Assembly (NCBI RefSeq): GCF_910592395.1
Contig: NC_088309.1
Location: 8,000,501 to 8,064,500, forward strand
Reading direction: 5' to 3'
Source: Lineus longissimus
Taxonomy: Eukaryota; Nemertea; Pilidiophora; Heteronemertea; Lineidae
DNA length: 64,000 bases
Shown: positions 35,073 to 46,414 of the stretch, piece by piece
Numbering within the stretch: position 1 is the first letter of the stretch
How the letters are laid out: each line of letters starts with the position of its first letter
Notes under the pieces: model-generated
Told to the model about the DNA's origin: nothing
What the model saw: only the letters and a program-made list of their open reading frames with translations
The model's database searches: none
Translations under genes and position numbers: made by a program

Positions 35073-36522
35073 TTTTTAACAGTTGTCCGCCACAGACGTC
35101 GTCGACACATTCAGTTGTACCCTGTCACATCCCTTGTCTTTCAACTTGTGTCTCTTAACGAAGACAGAAATGCTATTGGCTGAGTGTGTTCCGACACTTA
35201 CTAGACGGTTACAATCGAGTTCCGGTCTCGAATCACTTGTAATCACAGAGAGGCGGCTATTGTCCTACTGGGTAAACGCCTGCACGGAATATGTGATATC
35301 CAACCGCTAGATTGTGCTTTTCAGCGTCATAAGTGTCAGAGTCGTCTTGTCCCTCTTGTCAGTGGCCTGGGGTAGAATGAACTCCACTCATAGATAAAAG
35401 GCGAAGCTGCGTGCATGTGGTGTACATGAAGACATGCAGAAAGAAGTCCTTCGTATCAAAGCCCAACGTCTTTTCGATAAAGACACTCAAACAAGTGAAC
35501 AGTGCGACACTTCAGACAAATACCACGAGACATTTAGAAACCTTTACCGAATTTGATTTATTAGTGCCAAAATAAATGAGTCAGTTGAGATCTTTTGTTT
35601 ACCGATTGAACTTTAAAACGACTGTCGCGATTTTATCAGTCAATGACACTCAGGTCATCCGGATGACATTTTTATCTAGAGTGACAGATTGTGGAAACGT
35701 CACATAAGGTTCAATATTTTTCAACCAAACCGGTTGTATGAATAGAATATTTATTGAAAAAGTAAATTACATGAATAAGATAGAAGCTGCATTAAGCTAA
35801 ACATTAAACTTTTGATATAATAAGGCAAAGTAACTCTTTTTGGGAGGAGGTTAACAACTATCCTAATGGTATTTTCAAATCCCTCTTAATCCAGATTTAC
35901 TCACAATCAAATTATAGCGCTACAAATAATTTTTTTACTGATAATTCTATTTTATGAGGGGACACAGTCCGTCGACTATTGTTTTTCAAAGTTACTGAAC
36001 CACTCATGCCAATGGCTATGCTTTTCAAAGAGAATGAGAAGAGTCTTGACATAGTGACCTACATTCAAGGATTTCTAATTCAAAAAAAAAAAATTATAGT
36101 AAATGTAAAAGTGACGAAAATTGTGATGGATTATGACGTTCAATAATTGAGAAAAATCGAAGTACCACGAAGCTTTCAATCAGACTCCCAGCCTAGTAAA
36201 CAAACCACTTACGCACCCCACTGCGAGATCTCGCGATATTTGGGTGGTCGATCGCTTCCTGCAGATGAACACTAAACTCGACACAACGTTGTTCAACGTT
36301 ATTTTCCTCCATTTAACATGCTTTCCTTGCGTCTGCAGTGGTTCACCTAATCTCTCCCGAAACTAATATTGCATCGTATATGTAACATCATAGCTGAGTT
36401 TTGCGGGGAGAGATTTCGTGGTGTTTTAATTAAATATCATTCATCCCAATTTGGTCCGAGGACAATTGAATGTCACAGCCAGAATGCCAAGCAAGACCAC
36501 TTTAAGCATAAAACTCCAGTAC
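35073..36522. other. Intergenic stretch, nothing recognised
   Basis: AT-rich DNA with an A-run near 36082. A 12-bp palindrome GCGAGATCTCGC at 36223-36234 overlaps TCTCGCGA (36229-36236), an 8-of-10 match to the TCTCGCGAGA promoter motif seen at 21-30. No coding exon is visible. Confidence 0.35.
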
Positions 36523-37182
36523 CTATAATCTTTCTTCAACTTGAACAACGTCGACATTCTCCATGTTATTGTCATTTCTACTATCCGCTTTAACTGTTAC
36601 CGCTTCATTATCACGTCCAAGTTCCTGCATTTCATTCTTGGGTACCTGGTGATTCGTTTCTTCTCGGGCCTTGTACTGCGACCTGTCAGCATTCTCCGTG
36701 TGACTGATCACAGAGAGAACCGAAAACACGACAAGGACGACGCAGACGACAAGAAGCGCTAGACAGACAAGCATCAAAATCGCATTCAGTGCTTTCGCAG
36801 ATTCAATATTGCTGCAGAAAGCTTTGAAACCACTACACTTTACATCAAACGTCGATGTTCCTACAGCATGGACGATGAAGAAGCTAAACGCGAATACGGC
36901 GGTGATGACACTCAATCCGATTGAGAGGACAACCCAGAGCAACTTCTGCAGCTGGTACGCGAGGATCCCTATGACGCCTGTCGCGATGAAGAGTATTCCG
37001 CCCCAGATGCCGCAGCCAGAAGCGTAGGGCCACATTCTTATTACGAGGAGGCCGATAAAGAAAGCAACGTCCAAAACTCCAAGGATGATTTGTCCCAAGG
37101 CCAAGACGAACATGATTAGCTTCTTGTGTTCCGGACATTTGTCGCCGAGGTCGATGGTCACTTTTTTTATTTCCACGCCCAT
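36523..37182 (-). CDS. Four-TM membrane protein, MS4A/CD20-like (paralogue B)
   Basis: 219 aa from the ATG at 37180-37182, which lies six bases into an exon opened by acceptor CTCGTTGCAG (AG at 37189-37190), so a 5' exon is expected. A short N-tail with EIKKVTIDLGDKCPEHKK is followed by TM1 LIMFVLALGQIILGVLDVAF, TM2 GIWGGILFIATGVIGILAY, TM3 LLWVVLSIGLSVITAVFAFS, a short extracellular loop with cysteines (DVKCSGFKAFC), TM4 ILMLVCLALLVVCVVLVVF and a long polar C-tail. TM2-TM3 aligns with paralogue A: GIWGGILF versus GFWAGFAF, KLLWVVL versus KLLYILF, FAFSFFIVHAVG versus FAFSLFVVSCVG. IIGVL/GILAYQLQK-type patterns are typical of MS4A/CD20-like proteins. Function here is unknown; plasma-membrane location is inferred. 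Confidence 0.65.
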   Translation of the reverse strand: MGVEIKKVTIDLGDKCPEHKKLIMFVLALGQIILGVLDVAFFIGLLVIRMWPYASGCGIWGGILFIATGVIGILAYQLQKLLWVVLSIGLSVITAVFAFSFFIVHAVGTSTFDVKCSGFKAFCSNIESAKALNAILMLVCLALLVVCVVLVVFSVLSVISHTENADRSQYKAREETNHQVPKNEMQELGRDNEAVTVKADSRNDNNMENVDVVQVEERL

Positions 37183-37629
37183 AATGATCTGCAACGAGAC
37201 GAAGTACTTTTGAATGAGTTGAGCTTTTTTTTTATTTCAGAGAGGTGATGAAAAAGACATTCAATACGTCATGTGTCTCGGGACAAGGGGTCAATGGTCA
37301 AGACCGCGATTGCTTTGGATCTCAAATCAATATTTCCCGTCAAAAATGATGTGGTGAATCCGAACTAGGGAGAGAAGCAATCCGTCTTATCAAAATCCAT
37401 ATGAATTCATGGTCGTAACGCTCCAAAGTAAACCACTCTTATCGACGTCAGAACCAAGGGCATATCCCCATGGTTTCTTGTCCCAGTCTTCGGTCTTCGG
37501 TGGTACCAAAGACTCTTCTTAGAGAATGATTCGTTGATTCAAAAATTCGTTGAAATATTCTGGTTTTACCAAGGAATCATTGCTTTACGACGAAGAAGCG
37601 GTAAGACAATAAGATCCCGTGCATAAGGA

Positions 37630-37850
37630 TTACTCATTCGCCGCAGAGGAGCCACCCGTAGGACAATGAGATACCATGCATGATTTCGTCCTATCACTGT
37701 TCTTGGATGAGCCACATGAAGACAATTGGATTCGTGTTTGTTTTCGGATGAGCCGCACGTAGGACAATGAGTTCCCATGCATGGATTCGTCAATGTCCTT
37801 CGATGTGCTACTTGAAGGACAGTTTAAAGGTCCCGTGCATGGATTCGTCT
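37630..37850. repeat. Degenerate tandem repeat, ~55-60 bp
   Basis: About four diverged units with GATGAGCCRCACGTAGGACAA-like starts, an ATGAGNTNCCATGCATG segment and GATTCGTC. The ORFs here (37566-37793 and 37630-37860 minus, 37781-37963 plus) are read from the repeat. Confidence 0.45.
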
Positions 37851-40076
37851 TTGGCTGCACAATCCATTTTAGAATACCATGCAGGCGTTACCTGACATCG
37901 GTGCATACTGAAAGTGACGTTAAATACTGGTTGTGTAAAATATGTCGTGCGTTTGCTACTTGAAAATGAACAGGCACTCTTGCTCGCAAGATCAATTCAA
38001 AACTGGACCCCGTTCAAAATTGATTTGCTGAACTTAACCACATTCACTCCTTCATGCAACTTCAGCCATATGCCAATTATTATAGTGTAAAATGTATAAG
38101 TGGTGACAAGTGAAGTTAAATGTAACACGAATCTTACTGTAGGATCAATTCAACTACAAACCAGCAGACATTTCCATTAGCAGTTGGGAATGTACGGTGT
38201 ATCAAACTTTGTCATACCCTGCACTAGTTTACGCACCATAGAACATCTCGCGATCAATAGCCAGGTAGATGTATCATGCGGTTTCATTCACAAGACTATG
38301 GTTAACTAGTTTGCAAAGTTTCAAATAAATGTAAATCATTAAATATTGCTTTTAGTCAAACTCCACTTGTTTGACGACTCATATCGACCAACTACACACG
38401 CACGAATAAAAAGCTACGAGTATTCTCTTAGGCGTAGCAGCAAGGAACGCCTTTGAACAAATGCACCAGATTTCATCCAAAAATCTCGTCGGTTTCAAAA
38501 CCTTTTTTCAGCGTTTAAACTTTCAGGTTCATCTCATGCTGGACCCTCTTGGCCAACGAATTTCAAAAGCTCCGCTTCAATATTTCATAAATTTGGCGGA
38601 GTTTTTTTTTCTGAAGAGTTCGGCACAATGAATCAGTTACAAAAGAATTATTCGACAACTAACTCCCTCCACCTCGAGTGGGGGCAAGCAGTTTAAATGT
38701 ATGTCAATCACTTTATATAACCCTTCAGTCACTACTTTTTGCGCACGTTTCGGGAAGGTGAATGTTTAAAAAAAGATATCTAAAGATGTGGCCGTTTGGT
38801 ATCGGATGATCCATTGACCTATCAGACGAGTGGCCGAAGCATCAGACCGGAGCGTGGAATAGGCGTCCGTAGGGCACAATCATACACTAATAAAGCAGTG
38901 ACGACGTTCAAACGCAAGTCTCACGTTACGTCCGTACTAAAAGAGAAAATAAGAAAATATCTAGACATCTCCGTCTTTAACCACTGCCTATAGGACAGTT
39001 TAAAGGTCCCGGCATCAATGTCACGCCTTGGAAGTTGTGACGACGAATCGGTGCGACCATGACATAAAAAATTCTGCATTTCCATATGCTGTGTCATTTT
39101 AATTATAATTTAAATTTAAACATCAAATACATTCCCGAGCGATATGATACACGACTTCTTCAATTCAATTATGCGCAATAGTAGGCCTAGTAAAAGTTAG
39201 AAACTTTTACAAACGGCCGGCAGACGACAGGGAGACCAAATAGTTTACTGTATGTTGTTCCAAATATTGTGCAAAACTGATTATTTCAAAGAGAACTTTA
39301 GATAACTCACCTTTGATTTTATCCTAAAGTGTAACTTTGAACCTGAGGAAACACCTTTATCTATCGACCTGGAAGTGGGGTCCAGTTTATTTCTGGATCA
39401 TTGCGATGCCTGTTATGTCGCACAAGTTCGGACCGCTATGGAGTCAGCTCTCATGCACTCACAGATAGGACTGTGAGTCGATGAGAAACGCGACGTCCGC
39501 TGAATAAAGTTAGACACACTTCAAATGCAGCTGCTTACTAGTACTTCAGAATCTCAGTAGTCCTCCAAACGAAGTATATATTTCATTGTACTGTTGTCCT
39601 CGTTTAAGTGCAATGTATTTGGAATATCTTAAGTCCTTCTCGTTTGAATACAAATTTTGATGTACTACGCCCATGGAGACTTGAGCATGAGGCAAACTTG
39701 TGCGTCTTCGGGTGATGCGAGTGATCTCTGATCTTATAGCCACTATCCTAACTGTGTTTATTATGTATTCCTCGATTTCAATTTGCAGCATGTACATGTA
39801 TAACACAGCGCATCTATCCTCGCTCGAACGGGGATATCGAGTTTTGTTTTAGTTTAGGCCAAATCGTTTTTCTAATTGCTACTTATGTTGCCTCGTCATA
39901 CATTCTATATATTCAAACACACATTTCAACGCTGATTCTGCCCATGGTCGATTTTGACTGATTTTTCAAATGTTATATATGTGGAATTCGTCTGTTACTG
40001 TTTAGATATCTGTAACAACAATGTGTAACGATCCAAGTAAAAAAAGCAGCTTAACTAATTTAATGAAGGAAAGTTG

Positions 40077-40099
40077 GGGGGGGGGGGGGGGGGGGGGGG
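40077..40099 (+). repeat. 23-base G homopolymer
   Basis: An uninterrupted run of 23 G followed by TTAGGGTTTGA. Such runs can form G-quadruplexes and are unstable in length; the exact count is a likely assembly uncertainty. Confidence 0.9.
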
Positions 40100-40782
40100 T
40101 TAGGGTTTGATGTTCTCTTAAAGAGGTTTTTCTAATCGCATATTTCCGAAACGGAATGAATGATTGATGAAGGAGTTGGTGGTTGCGACAAGAGATATTG
40201 AACCCGACGAGTACTTTAGTAATTTTAACTAGAACTGAATATCTGAATGATGTTTCACATACTGAGCAGAGCGTGGTTGCGCTGTCTATCTTGGTAGTCT
40301 GGTTAGGATGTCGCACACAAGGACAGTAATAAATATAATGAAATGCTGAAACCCATAACTGATTTGAGCGGATATCCTGATCCCAGCAATTTTGATATTT
40401 GGATGACTTTGAATGTCTACACTGTATTACAGTAATAAGTACTGCGGATGATCGAAAAGGAGGACGGAGATCCCAGAGATCCGTCAGGTATTGTAAATAT
40501 TAATAGTGCGTCATTTTTGTAACACACTGTATATAACAAATTCACCAAGCGGATAAATGTAGAACTACAATCGGGCTGTACCATGACTCGTTGGTTCGAC
40601 TGTCTCTCAAAAACAAAGGCAATTCAATCATTGAACAATAAATCCATAATTGAATATCAACATTGACTATTGAATTAATTTGAAGCAACATTGCTATTTC
40701 TAGTTCGAATTAACATCGAATCGCGGGGTGTTCTATTGCGCAATATCAAAAAGGTTCCGGTGCGCAGAATATTTTGCTTGAT

Positions 40783-40792
40783 CACTTCCGGT
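40783..40792 (-). promoter_or_regulatory. UFD1: ETS-type site in UFD1 promoter
   Basis: CACTTCCGGT (ACCGGAAGTG on the minus strand) matches the ETS/GABP consensus common in housekeeping promoters. It lies 125 bases before the UFD1 ATG in a locally CpG-containing stretch (40725-40795). Confidence 0.5.
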
Positions 40793-40917
40793 AAATTTTA
40801 CAGATATCTTGCGTTATTTTCCATCAAATTAACTCGTTTTTGTGCTAATATCACCATAGGAAATTAATTATTTTGTTCAGGAAAGATTGCTTTACACATT
40901 TTCTTTGATATTTGGAA

Positions 40918-43900
40918 ATGGTAAGTTTGGAAATAGGGCCTAAGTGTTTTTCATGTGAAAATCGCCTCTGTCAATGTGTCATGCAAATCGTCCAAAATAA
41001 AATCAAAATAAAAGTGTAAACAAAACCATCACATAATTATAGGCCGCGGCTATTCTTACGACGATTTCTAATGCATTTTACATACAAACTACTGGTTATT
41101 CTTACGACGATCATTTTCACCTTTTTGGGCCTTAATCCTAACCCTGACGCTCACCCTGACCCTAACACTTACTCCTAGCGCCAACCCTAACCCTAACCCT
41201 TCCTTTACACTAGTCTTATCTCCCTAGATCCTCAGTTTAATCTCTGAAATCGCATAAATCCTAAGTTACGACTAGTCGTAAGAATAGCCACTTTGTAATT
41301 ATATTAAGGCCAGGCGCAGGGCCCACAGGGACTTGACGCGGGAGGAGTTCTCTGCCCACCCTGGACCCCAACTTACCCACACAATAACCCATATACATGT
41401 ATTGCGTCAAGTCCCTGTGCAAAAGAGCTGCCTGTAGTGTGTGCAGTAGGGATGATGAATTATGACCTGTCATTTTGTCATTGCTTTTAAAACAAGAATT
41501 ATCGAATTTTTTCTTTCAGTTCAGCATAGAAAACATGTTTCAAAATTATCAAGGAATGGAGGGCTTGGGGCTAAGGGAGAGCTTCAAAGTAACATACCGA
41601 TGTTACTCAATCAGCATGTTCCCTGGTCCAGAAAGACAGGATGTGGAGAGAGGAGGGAAAAGTAGGTATTATATGCAGAATTGAAGAATCCTATTTGTAC
41701 TGAAGGCAAATGAAAGTGTTGTCAACAAACTAATTTAAGATTTTCTCAGTTGTTGGAATGATGAGACATGGGACATAAGATGGGCCTTTGAAACTTAAAT
41801 TGGACATCAGTGTCTGTCGGCTTTAGGCTGTATGATGTTCGGCTGTCACACTTGTGCTAAAACTTCTCCACAGCTGGAGAAATGTAATGCATGGTCATTG
41901 AATCATAATTCTCTTTCATATGAATGTTTTGAATTTGTCTATTTTAGTCATGATGCCACCATCGGCCTTAGATAAACTTGGTGAGTAAATTGATATGAGA
42001 AAGGAACGTGAGACCAGTTCTGGGAGGGAAAGTTATTCATCTCTCCTAAAATTTTAGCTTGCCTTGGGAGGAAAAGGGGCTTGTGTCACATAGGTTTGCA
42101 AGTGCAAATGCCCTAGTCTTCTCTCTATAGTTCTGAGGAAAATATTGATGGACACATGGGAGTTGTTAAAATGTTGAAATCTTTTTCATTCGAACAATCA
42201 GCACAAGTAATCATCCCCTTTTATCAATACCAGTTGTTTACCAGTTATTTACCGTAATTAATCATTTTGACTTAACTTTCAGCCCGCTTGAACATACAAT
42301 ACCCAATGTTGTTCAAACTAGTTAACAAGAAGACCAACAGAGAGACACATTGTGGTGTCTTGGAATTTGTTGCAGATGAGGGTAGGATTTACATACCATA
42401 TTGGGTGAGTCTTTGTCATGAGGGAAATACCTTATGCCTGCTTAGGGCCTTAAAGATGAAAGTATAAAGGAGGTTGGATTGTGTTTGACAAAACTTAGTC
42501 TCATATTAAGAATGATAGAGGGTATCATTCGCCTTATACAGTAGAACCTCTCTATTAAGGACACCCTCGGGACTGACTAGCGCTGTCCTTAATAGAGAGG
42601 TGTCCTGATTAGACAGGTCAAATTGAATGGAAACAACCAATTTGGGACCAAAACTAGAGCCCTTAGTAGAGAGGTTGTCCTTAATAGAGAGGTGTCCACT
42701 AAGGGAGGTTCCACTGTACTTTAATCGAGCCAGTCTATCTGGTAACTTTTCAATAAAAAAGTTCTGACTGGTGCCTGGGTCCAGTTGTAAAAAAAACCAA
42801 AAGTCACTTTATCCCTACAGTTGTCTCTCGGATTCTGAATGCATCTGCTATTTTTTATACTGATCTTTTTCAGATGACGTGTAACCTGTTACTTGATGAA
42901 GAGGGTGGACTTGTGCAACTGGAAAGTGTCTCCTTACCGATTGCTACATTTGCCAAATTCCAGCCACAGAACGTCGACTTCCTTGAAATAACAAATCCAA
43001 AAGCTGTGTATCCTTTAATTAAGGGAAATTATCCCATTTCCTCGTGAATTGAAAGGGCCAGGAATAAATTAACTTCTCAAAATGAAAGGAAGCCAACATG
43101 AATGCCTCAATTGCATTGCCTTTAAGTGTTTCAGAGGGCAATAGCTTTAAATCCTTAGGAGGTGTGGGCAAGGGATGATTGAAACTTCGAATGGTTTCAT
43201 CTCTGTTTAATGATTATTCCTTGACCCCTTCCCAGTCTCGAAAATGCCCTGCGTAACTTTGCCTGTCTGACAACAGGTGACATGATTGCGATTAAGTACA
43301 ACGACAAGGTGAGTTGGGACATTTTTCGCCACTTTTTAAATTGATATTCATCTCCAATGCAAAGATAACCGTTTTGTGTAACCATTTCAGAGTTATCATC
43401 AGTGAGACAGTTCCAGTTGCTTTCAAAAATTCCAGATGTCCAAGTAATGAGTGCTCCCTGGCAATAGTCCTGTCACTTAGTTGTCTCCTTTACTCTACCT
43501 GAGACAAATCTTGTTCTTCGTTTACTTTCGACTGATGACTTCTCTCTTTCAGGCGTACGAGTTGTGTGTTCTTGAGGCCAAGCCAGGAAAAGCAGTGTCG
43601 ATTATTGAATGTGATCTGAATGTAAGTTAAAAATGAACTTAAACCTGCAATCTGGTTGCTATTTTGTCCTCAAAAGACCAATTTGGAATAAATGGCAATT
43701 ATAATCAAAAGTCACAGAATCGCTTTCCATGCAACGCAGCAATGATAAGAATGGTTTGTTACGGCTTTCCATTACAGCAATGGCCATTGCGCTGAACTAA
43801 GTTTAGTGATGGAGGAAAAGGAAATAGTTTTCACAGCCCATGCAATATTTGAATGGAAGGACGAATACACTTCCAATATAAATTAATGTGTATTTCCGTT

Positions 43901-45858
43901 GGGAGGATATGTAAACATTATAATACAAACCATTTGCAGTTGTCAGCGTGGTTTTATTTATTCAGAATATTTTATCTTTTTCTCTTATTTTCAGGTTGAC
44001 TTTGCTGCACCCATTGGATACAAGGAGCCGCTACCTTCAAATGTGGTCACAGATTCAGTTGATGAGGTAATATCAAGTAAACGCGAAGAACTTGGCCATA
44101 TTTCCATAATCTCAAGATGATACTCTGACTGGTTAGGAGGAGAGATTGAATTAACATGAGTTTCAGATAACCATGTACGCTGGAAAGTGTGAACAAAAAG
44201 TTGGTAGAATGTATGTGGAATGCTCATGGTCTCTGCGATTTGAACAGAAACGCTGTACACTTCAGCCTTGCCAGTCAGGGATTTTCTCATGATACTTCTT
44301 CAGTAACTGAGCAAATTTCCAATGTTTTCAATTTCATGAAGTACCGATGCAAATCTTGTGTTTTTTTCTCCTTAAAATTCCAATGTACAGGGATTTTCTC
44401 ATGATACTCCTTCAGTAACTGAGCAAATTTCCAATGTTTTCAATTTCATGAAGTACCGATGCAAATCTTGTGTTTTTCTCCTTAAAATTCCAATGTACAT
44501 ACAGTTACCCAAGAATTTATCGTGCCATTGTGTTACACCTTCGTCACTTTGATTTCAGGATATGTCCACTGAAATGAGTGATTATATTGACCCAGGATTC
44601 AAAGTGAGTGAAATCCATTTCAATCAAGAAGTCTTCCTGTTGTGTCGATTTCATAATGTTATCATTCCTGTGTAGTTAAAATCGTTCCCAATAGAAATAA
44701 GCAAGACATAAAAGGAAAGCAAATTTCATCATGCAAAGAACATCATTTTCAAGTCTTAAATGTTTTGAATGCGAATAGTCACAATTCGTGAGCAAGCTGC
44801 CTTGTTGATCAGTCATAATCAGTCAATGGCGAAGGCCCAACTCTAGACCGGAAGCCTTTATTGATAATGTTGATGATGATGAAGAACCTTATTTCCAGGC
44901 GTTTGCTGGGTCGGGCAACAGACTGGATGGTAAGAAGAGGGACAAGGAAAACACATCAGAAAAACCAGTGGCGCCACAGGAATTAGTGAGGTTAGACAGC
45001 ATTCAATCAGTGCGATAATGATAATAATAAATAAGCAACTTTTACATGCTTTATATACAACCAGTTCTACAACTCTGTATACTCCCCAGGGCTAAGATAC
45101 TTTCCACAGCTTACTATAACAGGTCGCCATAGAGGAAGTATTGGCCTTAGAGTAGTTGCCAGCACTGGACAAAACTCAATCTGTGTATTTCGCTGTTGCA
45201 TACATTGCTAATGTTATTCTTTTGGTAAGTTTTCCTAATTTCTATTTCACTTTCAGAGGCATTCCGAATTACGATTTCAAGAAGGGAAAATTAACATTTA
45301 TCAGGACACAGAGACAAATCCAAAACGGTGATGTAAGTACATTTCAGTTGTCTGTTAATATTAAATTCAGTTCTTTAAATCTCACCTTGAAAGTAATGAC
45401 AGATCCTGACCGATTTTACAATGCACTTTAGGCTTTGTGCAACGCCTCCAGATGGCATCCTGAGGCCAGAAGCAACATTTGGTTTAATCATCTATCTTGT
45501 ATTGTGTCTGTGCCAGTAGCAAACTAATCTTGTCTTTCTACGGAGTAAAGAAGGCAACTCATTTGGATCTTGTCTTTATACAGAGTAAAGAAGGCAACTC
45601 ATTTGAATCTTGTCTTTTTACAGAGTAAAGAAGGCAACTCGTTTGAATCTTGTCTTTTTACAGAGTAAAGAAGGCAACTCATTTGAATCTTGTCTTTATA
45701 CAGAGTAAAGAAGGCAACTCATTTGGATCTTGTCTTTATACAGAGTAAAGAAGGCAACTCATTTGAATCTTGTCTTTTTACAGAGTAAAGAAGGCAACTC
45801 GTTTGAAGCATTTGCGGGATCAGGACAATCACTTCGAAAGAAAGTCACCAGGAAATAA
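40918..45858 (+). CDS. UFD1: Ubiquitin recognition factor in ER-associated degradation, UFD1; 12 coding exons
   Basis: Coding exons: 40918-40920 (ATG only), 41520-41661, 41948-41980, 42283-42404, 42874-43007, 43236-43308, 43553-43621, 43995-44066, 44559-44603, 44899-44990, 45257-45332, 45784-45858. All phases join, giving 311 aa (human 307). The N-terminal double-psi barrel region (about 20-200) shows [74 protein letters not shown] and [20 protein letters not shown]. Two p97-binding SHP boxes (FxGxGxxL) follow: FAGSGNRL (233-240, exon 10) and FAGSGQSL (297-304, last exon), with [16 protein letters not shown] between. UFD1 with NPL4 recruits polyubiquitinated substrates to p97/VCP in the cytosol and at the ER. 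The last intron's acceptor region is tandemly multiplied (45529-45808), which may create truncated isoforms. The terminal exon boundary was set at the last acceptor because only this frame encodes the conserved C-end. Confidence 0.96.
41034..41303. mobile_element. Putative MITE-like element with telomere-repeat core, UFD1 intron 1
   Basis: An inverted repeat GGCTATTCTTACGAC at 41048-41062 and its reverse complement at 41275-41289 bound ~240 bp. Outside them the 8-bp direct repeat TAATTATA occurs at 41034-41041 and 41296-41303, as expected of a target-site duplication. A third, direct copy of the end (GGTTATTCTTACGACGATC) lies at 41096. The core 41136-41201 is a degenerate CCCTAA array (CCTAACCCTGACGCTCACCC and similar). 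No coding capacity. The duplication is AT-rich and could be chance. Confidence 0.5.
41136..41201 (+). repeat. Interstitial telomere-like (CCCTAA)n tract
   Basis: CCTAACCCT, CACCCTGACCCTAACAC and CCAACCCTAACCCTAACCCTT: telomeric hexamers mixed with one-base variants (CCCTGA, CACCCT). It lies inside the putative element at 41042-41295. Confidence 0.7.
42539..42716 (-). mobile_element. MITE copy 3 (same family), UFD1 intron 4
   Basis: 178 bp, starting CAGTAGAACCTCTCTATTAA and ending AGGGAGGTTCCACTG, flanked by TA at 42537-42538 and 42717-42718. It is the reverse orientation of copies 1 and 2. The TIRs can pair over most of the arm because TCTCTATTAAGGACA blocks recur in both halves. Confidence 0.8.
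44276..44499 (+). repeat. 112-bp tandem duplication, UFD1 intron 8
   Basis: Two adjacent copies start CAGGGATTTTCTCATGATAC at 44276 and 44388 and are nearly identical; the second has two fewer T in a T-run and one substitution. A recent local duplication. Confidence 0.85.
45529..45808 (+). repeat. UFD1: 40-bp tandem repeat duplicating the last UFD1 3' splice site, 7 copies
   Basis: Each unit contains TCTTGTCTTTWTACAG then AGTAAAGAAGGCAACTC and TTTGAA/GGA. That is the pyrimidine tract, the AG acceptor and the first eight codons of the terminal exon. AG ends fall at 45583, 45623, 45663, 45703, 45743 and 45783; the first unit reads TACGG and is broken. Only the last unit runs into the conserved C-terminal codons. 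From any of the five upstream acceptors the frame reads SKEGNSF(E/G)SCL(F/Y)TE and then TAA, the stop being formed by the next unit's AGTAAAG. Confidence 0.92.
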
Positions 45859-46408
45859 TCCGCTGACAAAGACATGATATGTGATATAGTGGGCCATGTC
45901 AGTACGTACCGAATGGAAAATTCTGATAAATTTCAATTGGATTCTGTTGTGCCAGTACTGAGCAAACCTGTGGACGTTTTGTGGTTTGAATTGTTGCCAT
46001 ATGAAAACACCGCCTCAGCTAATCCATTGGTGAAAATTCAGTTTTTCAACACTCAGTCCAGTTAAACTGTGGGGGTTAAAAGCCCGACCCTGTTCTGAGC
46101 CATGATATTAATTGTTGAGAGGATATAATCTGATAATTGAGACTTGATGAGTCTCAGTTTTTGAAGGGTACAACTACAAATAGTTTTTTGTGCCTTTTTG
46201 TACAAGTTTTCTGCTTTGTACAAAACGTTCTTGTAATCAGGTATGTGTCCTTTCATTATGCTTGTAGCATTTTGCTACGATGTATGTAAGTTGTTGCTAA
46301 TCATTGGGGAGTATAAAAGTCCGGCAAGAATTTATATTCAAGTTCACAAAATGGCCCCAACACTGAGTTCTTTGTGTTTATACTGTAAATACATGTAGAT
46401 GAGAAAAT

Positions 46409-46414
46409 AATAAA
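46409..46414 (+). terminator. UFD1: Polyadenylation signal for UFD1
   Basis: AATAAA in AAAATAATAAATTATG, 550 bases after the UFD1 stop codon. The 3' UTR between them holds only short ORFs without features. Confidence 0.55.

Larger units (their letters stand above)
37189..40917. other. Intergenic stretch upstream of UFD1 and the tetraspan gene
   Basis: No coding exon recognised. Contents: a degenerate repeat at 37630-37850, a fragment of the same repeat (AGGACAGTTTAAAGGTCCCG) near 38992-39011, a 23-base G run at 40077-40099, and the UFD1 promoter region at the right end. ORFs at 39546-39806 and 40002-40316 minus show no conserved features. Confidence 0.4.
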
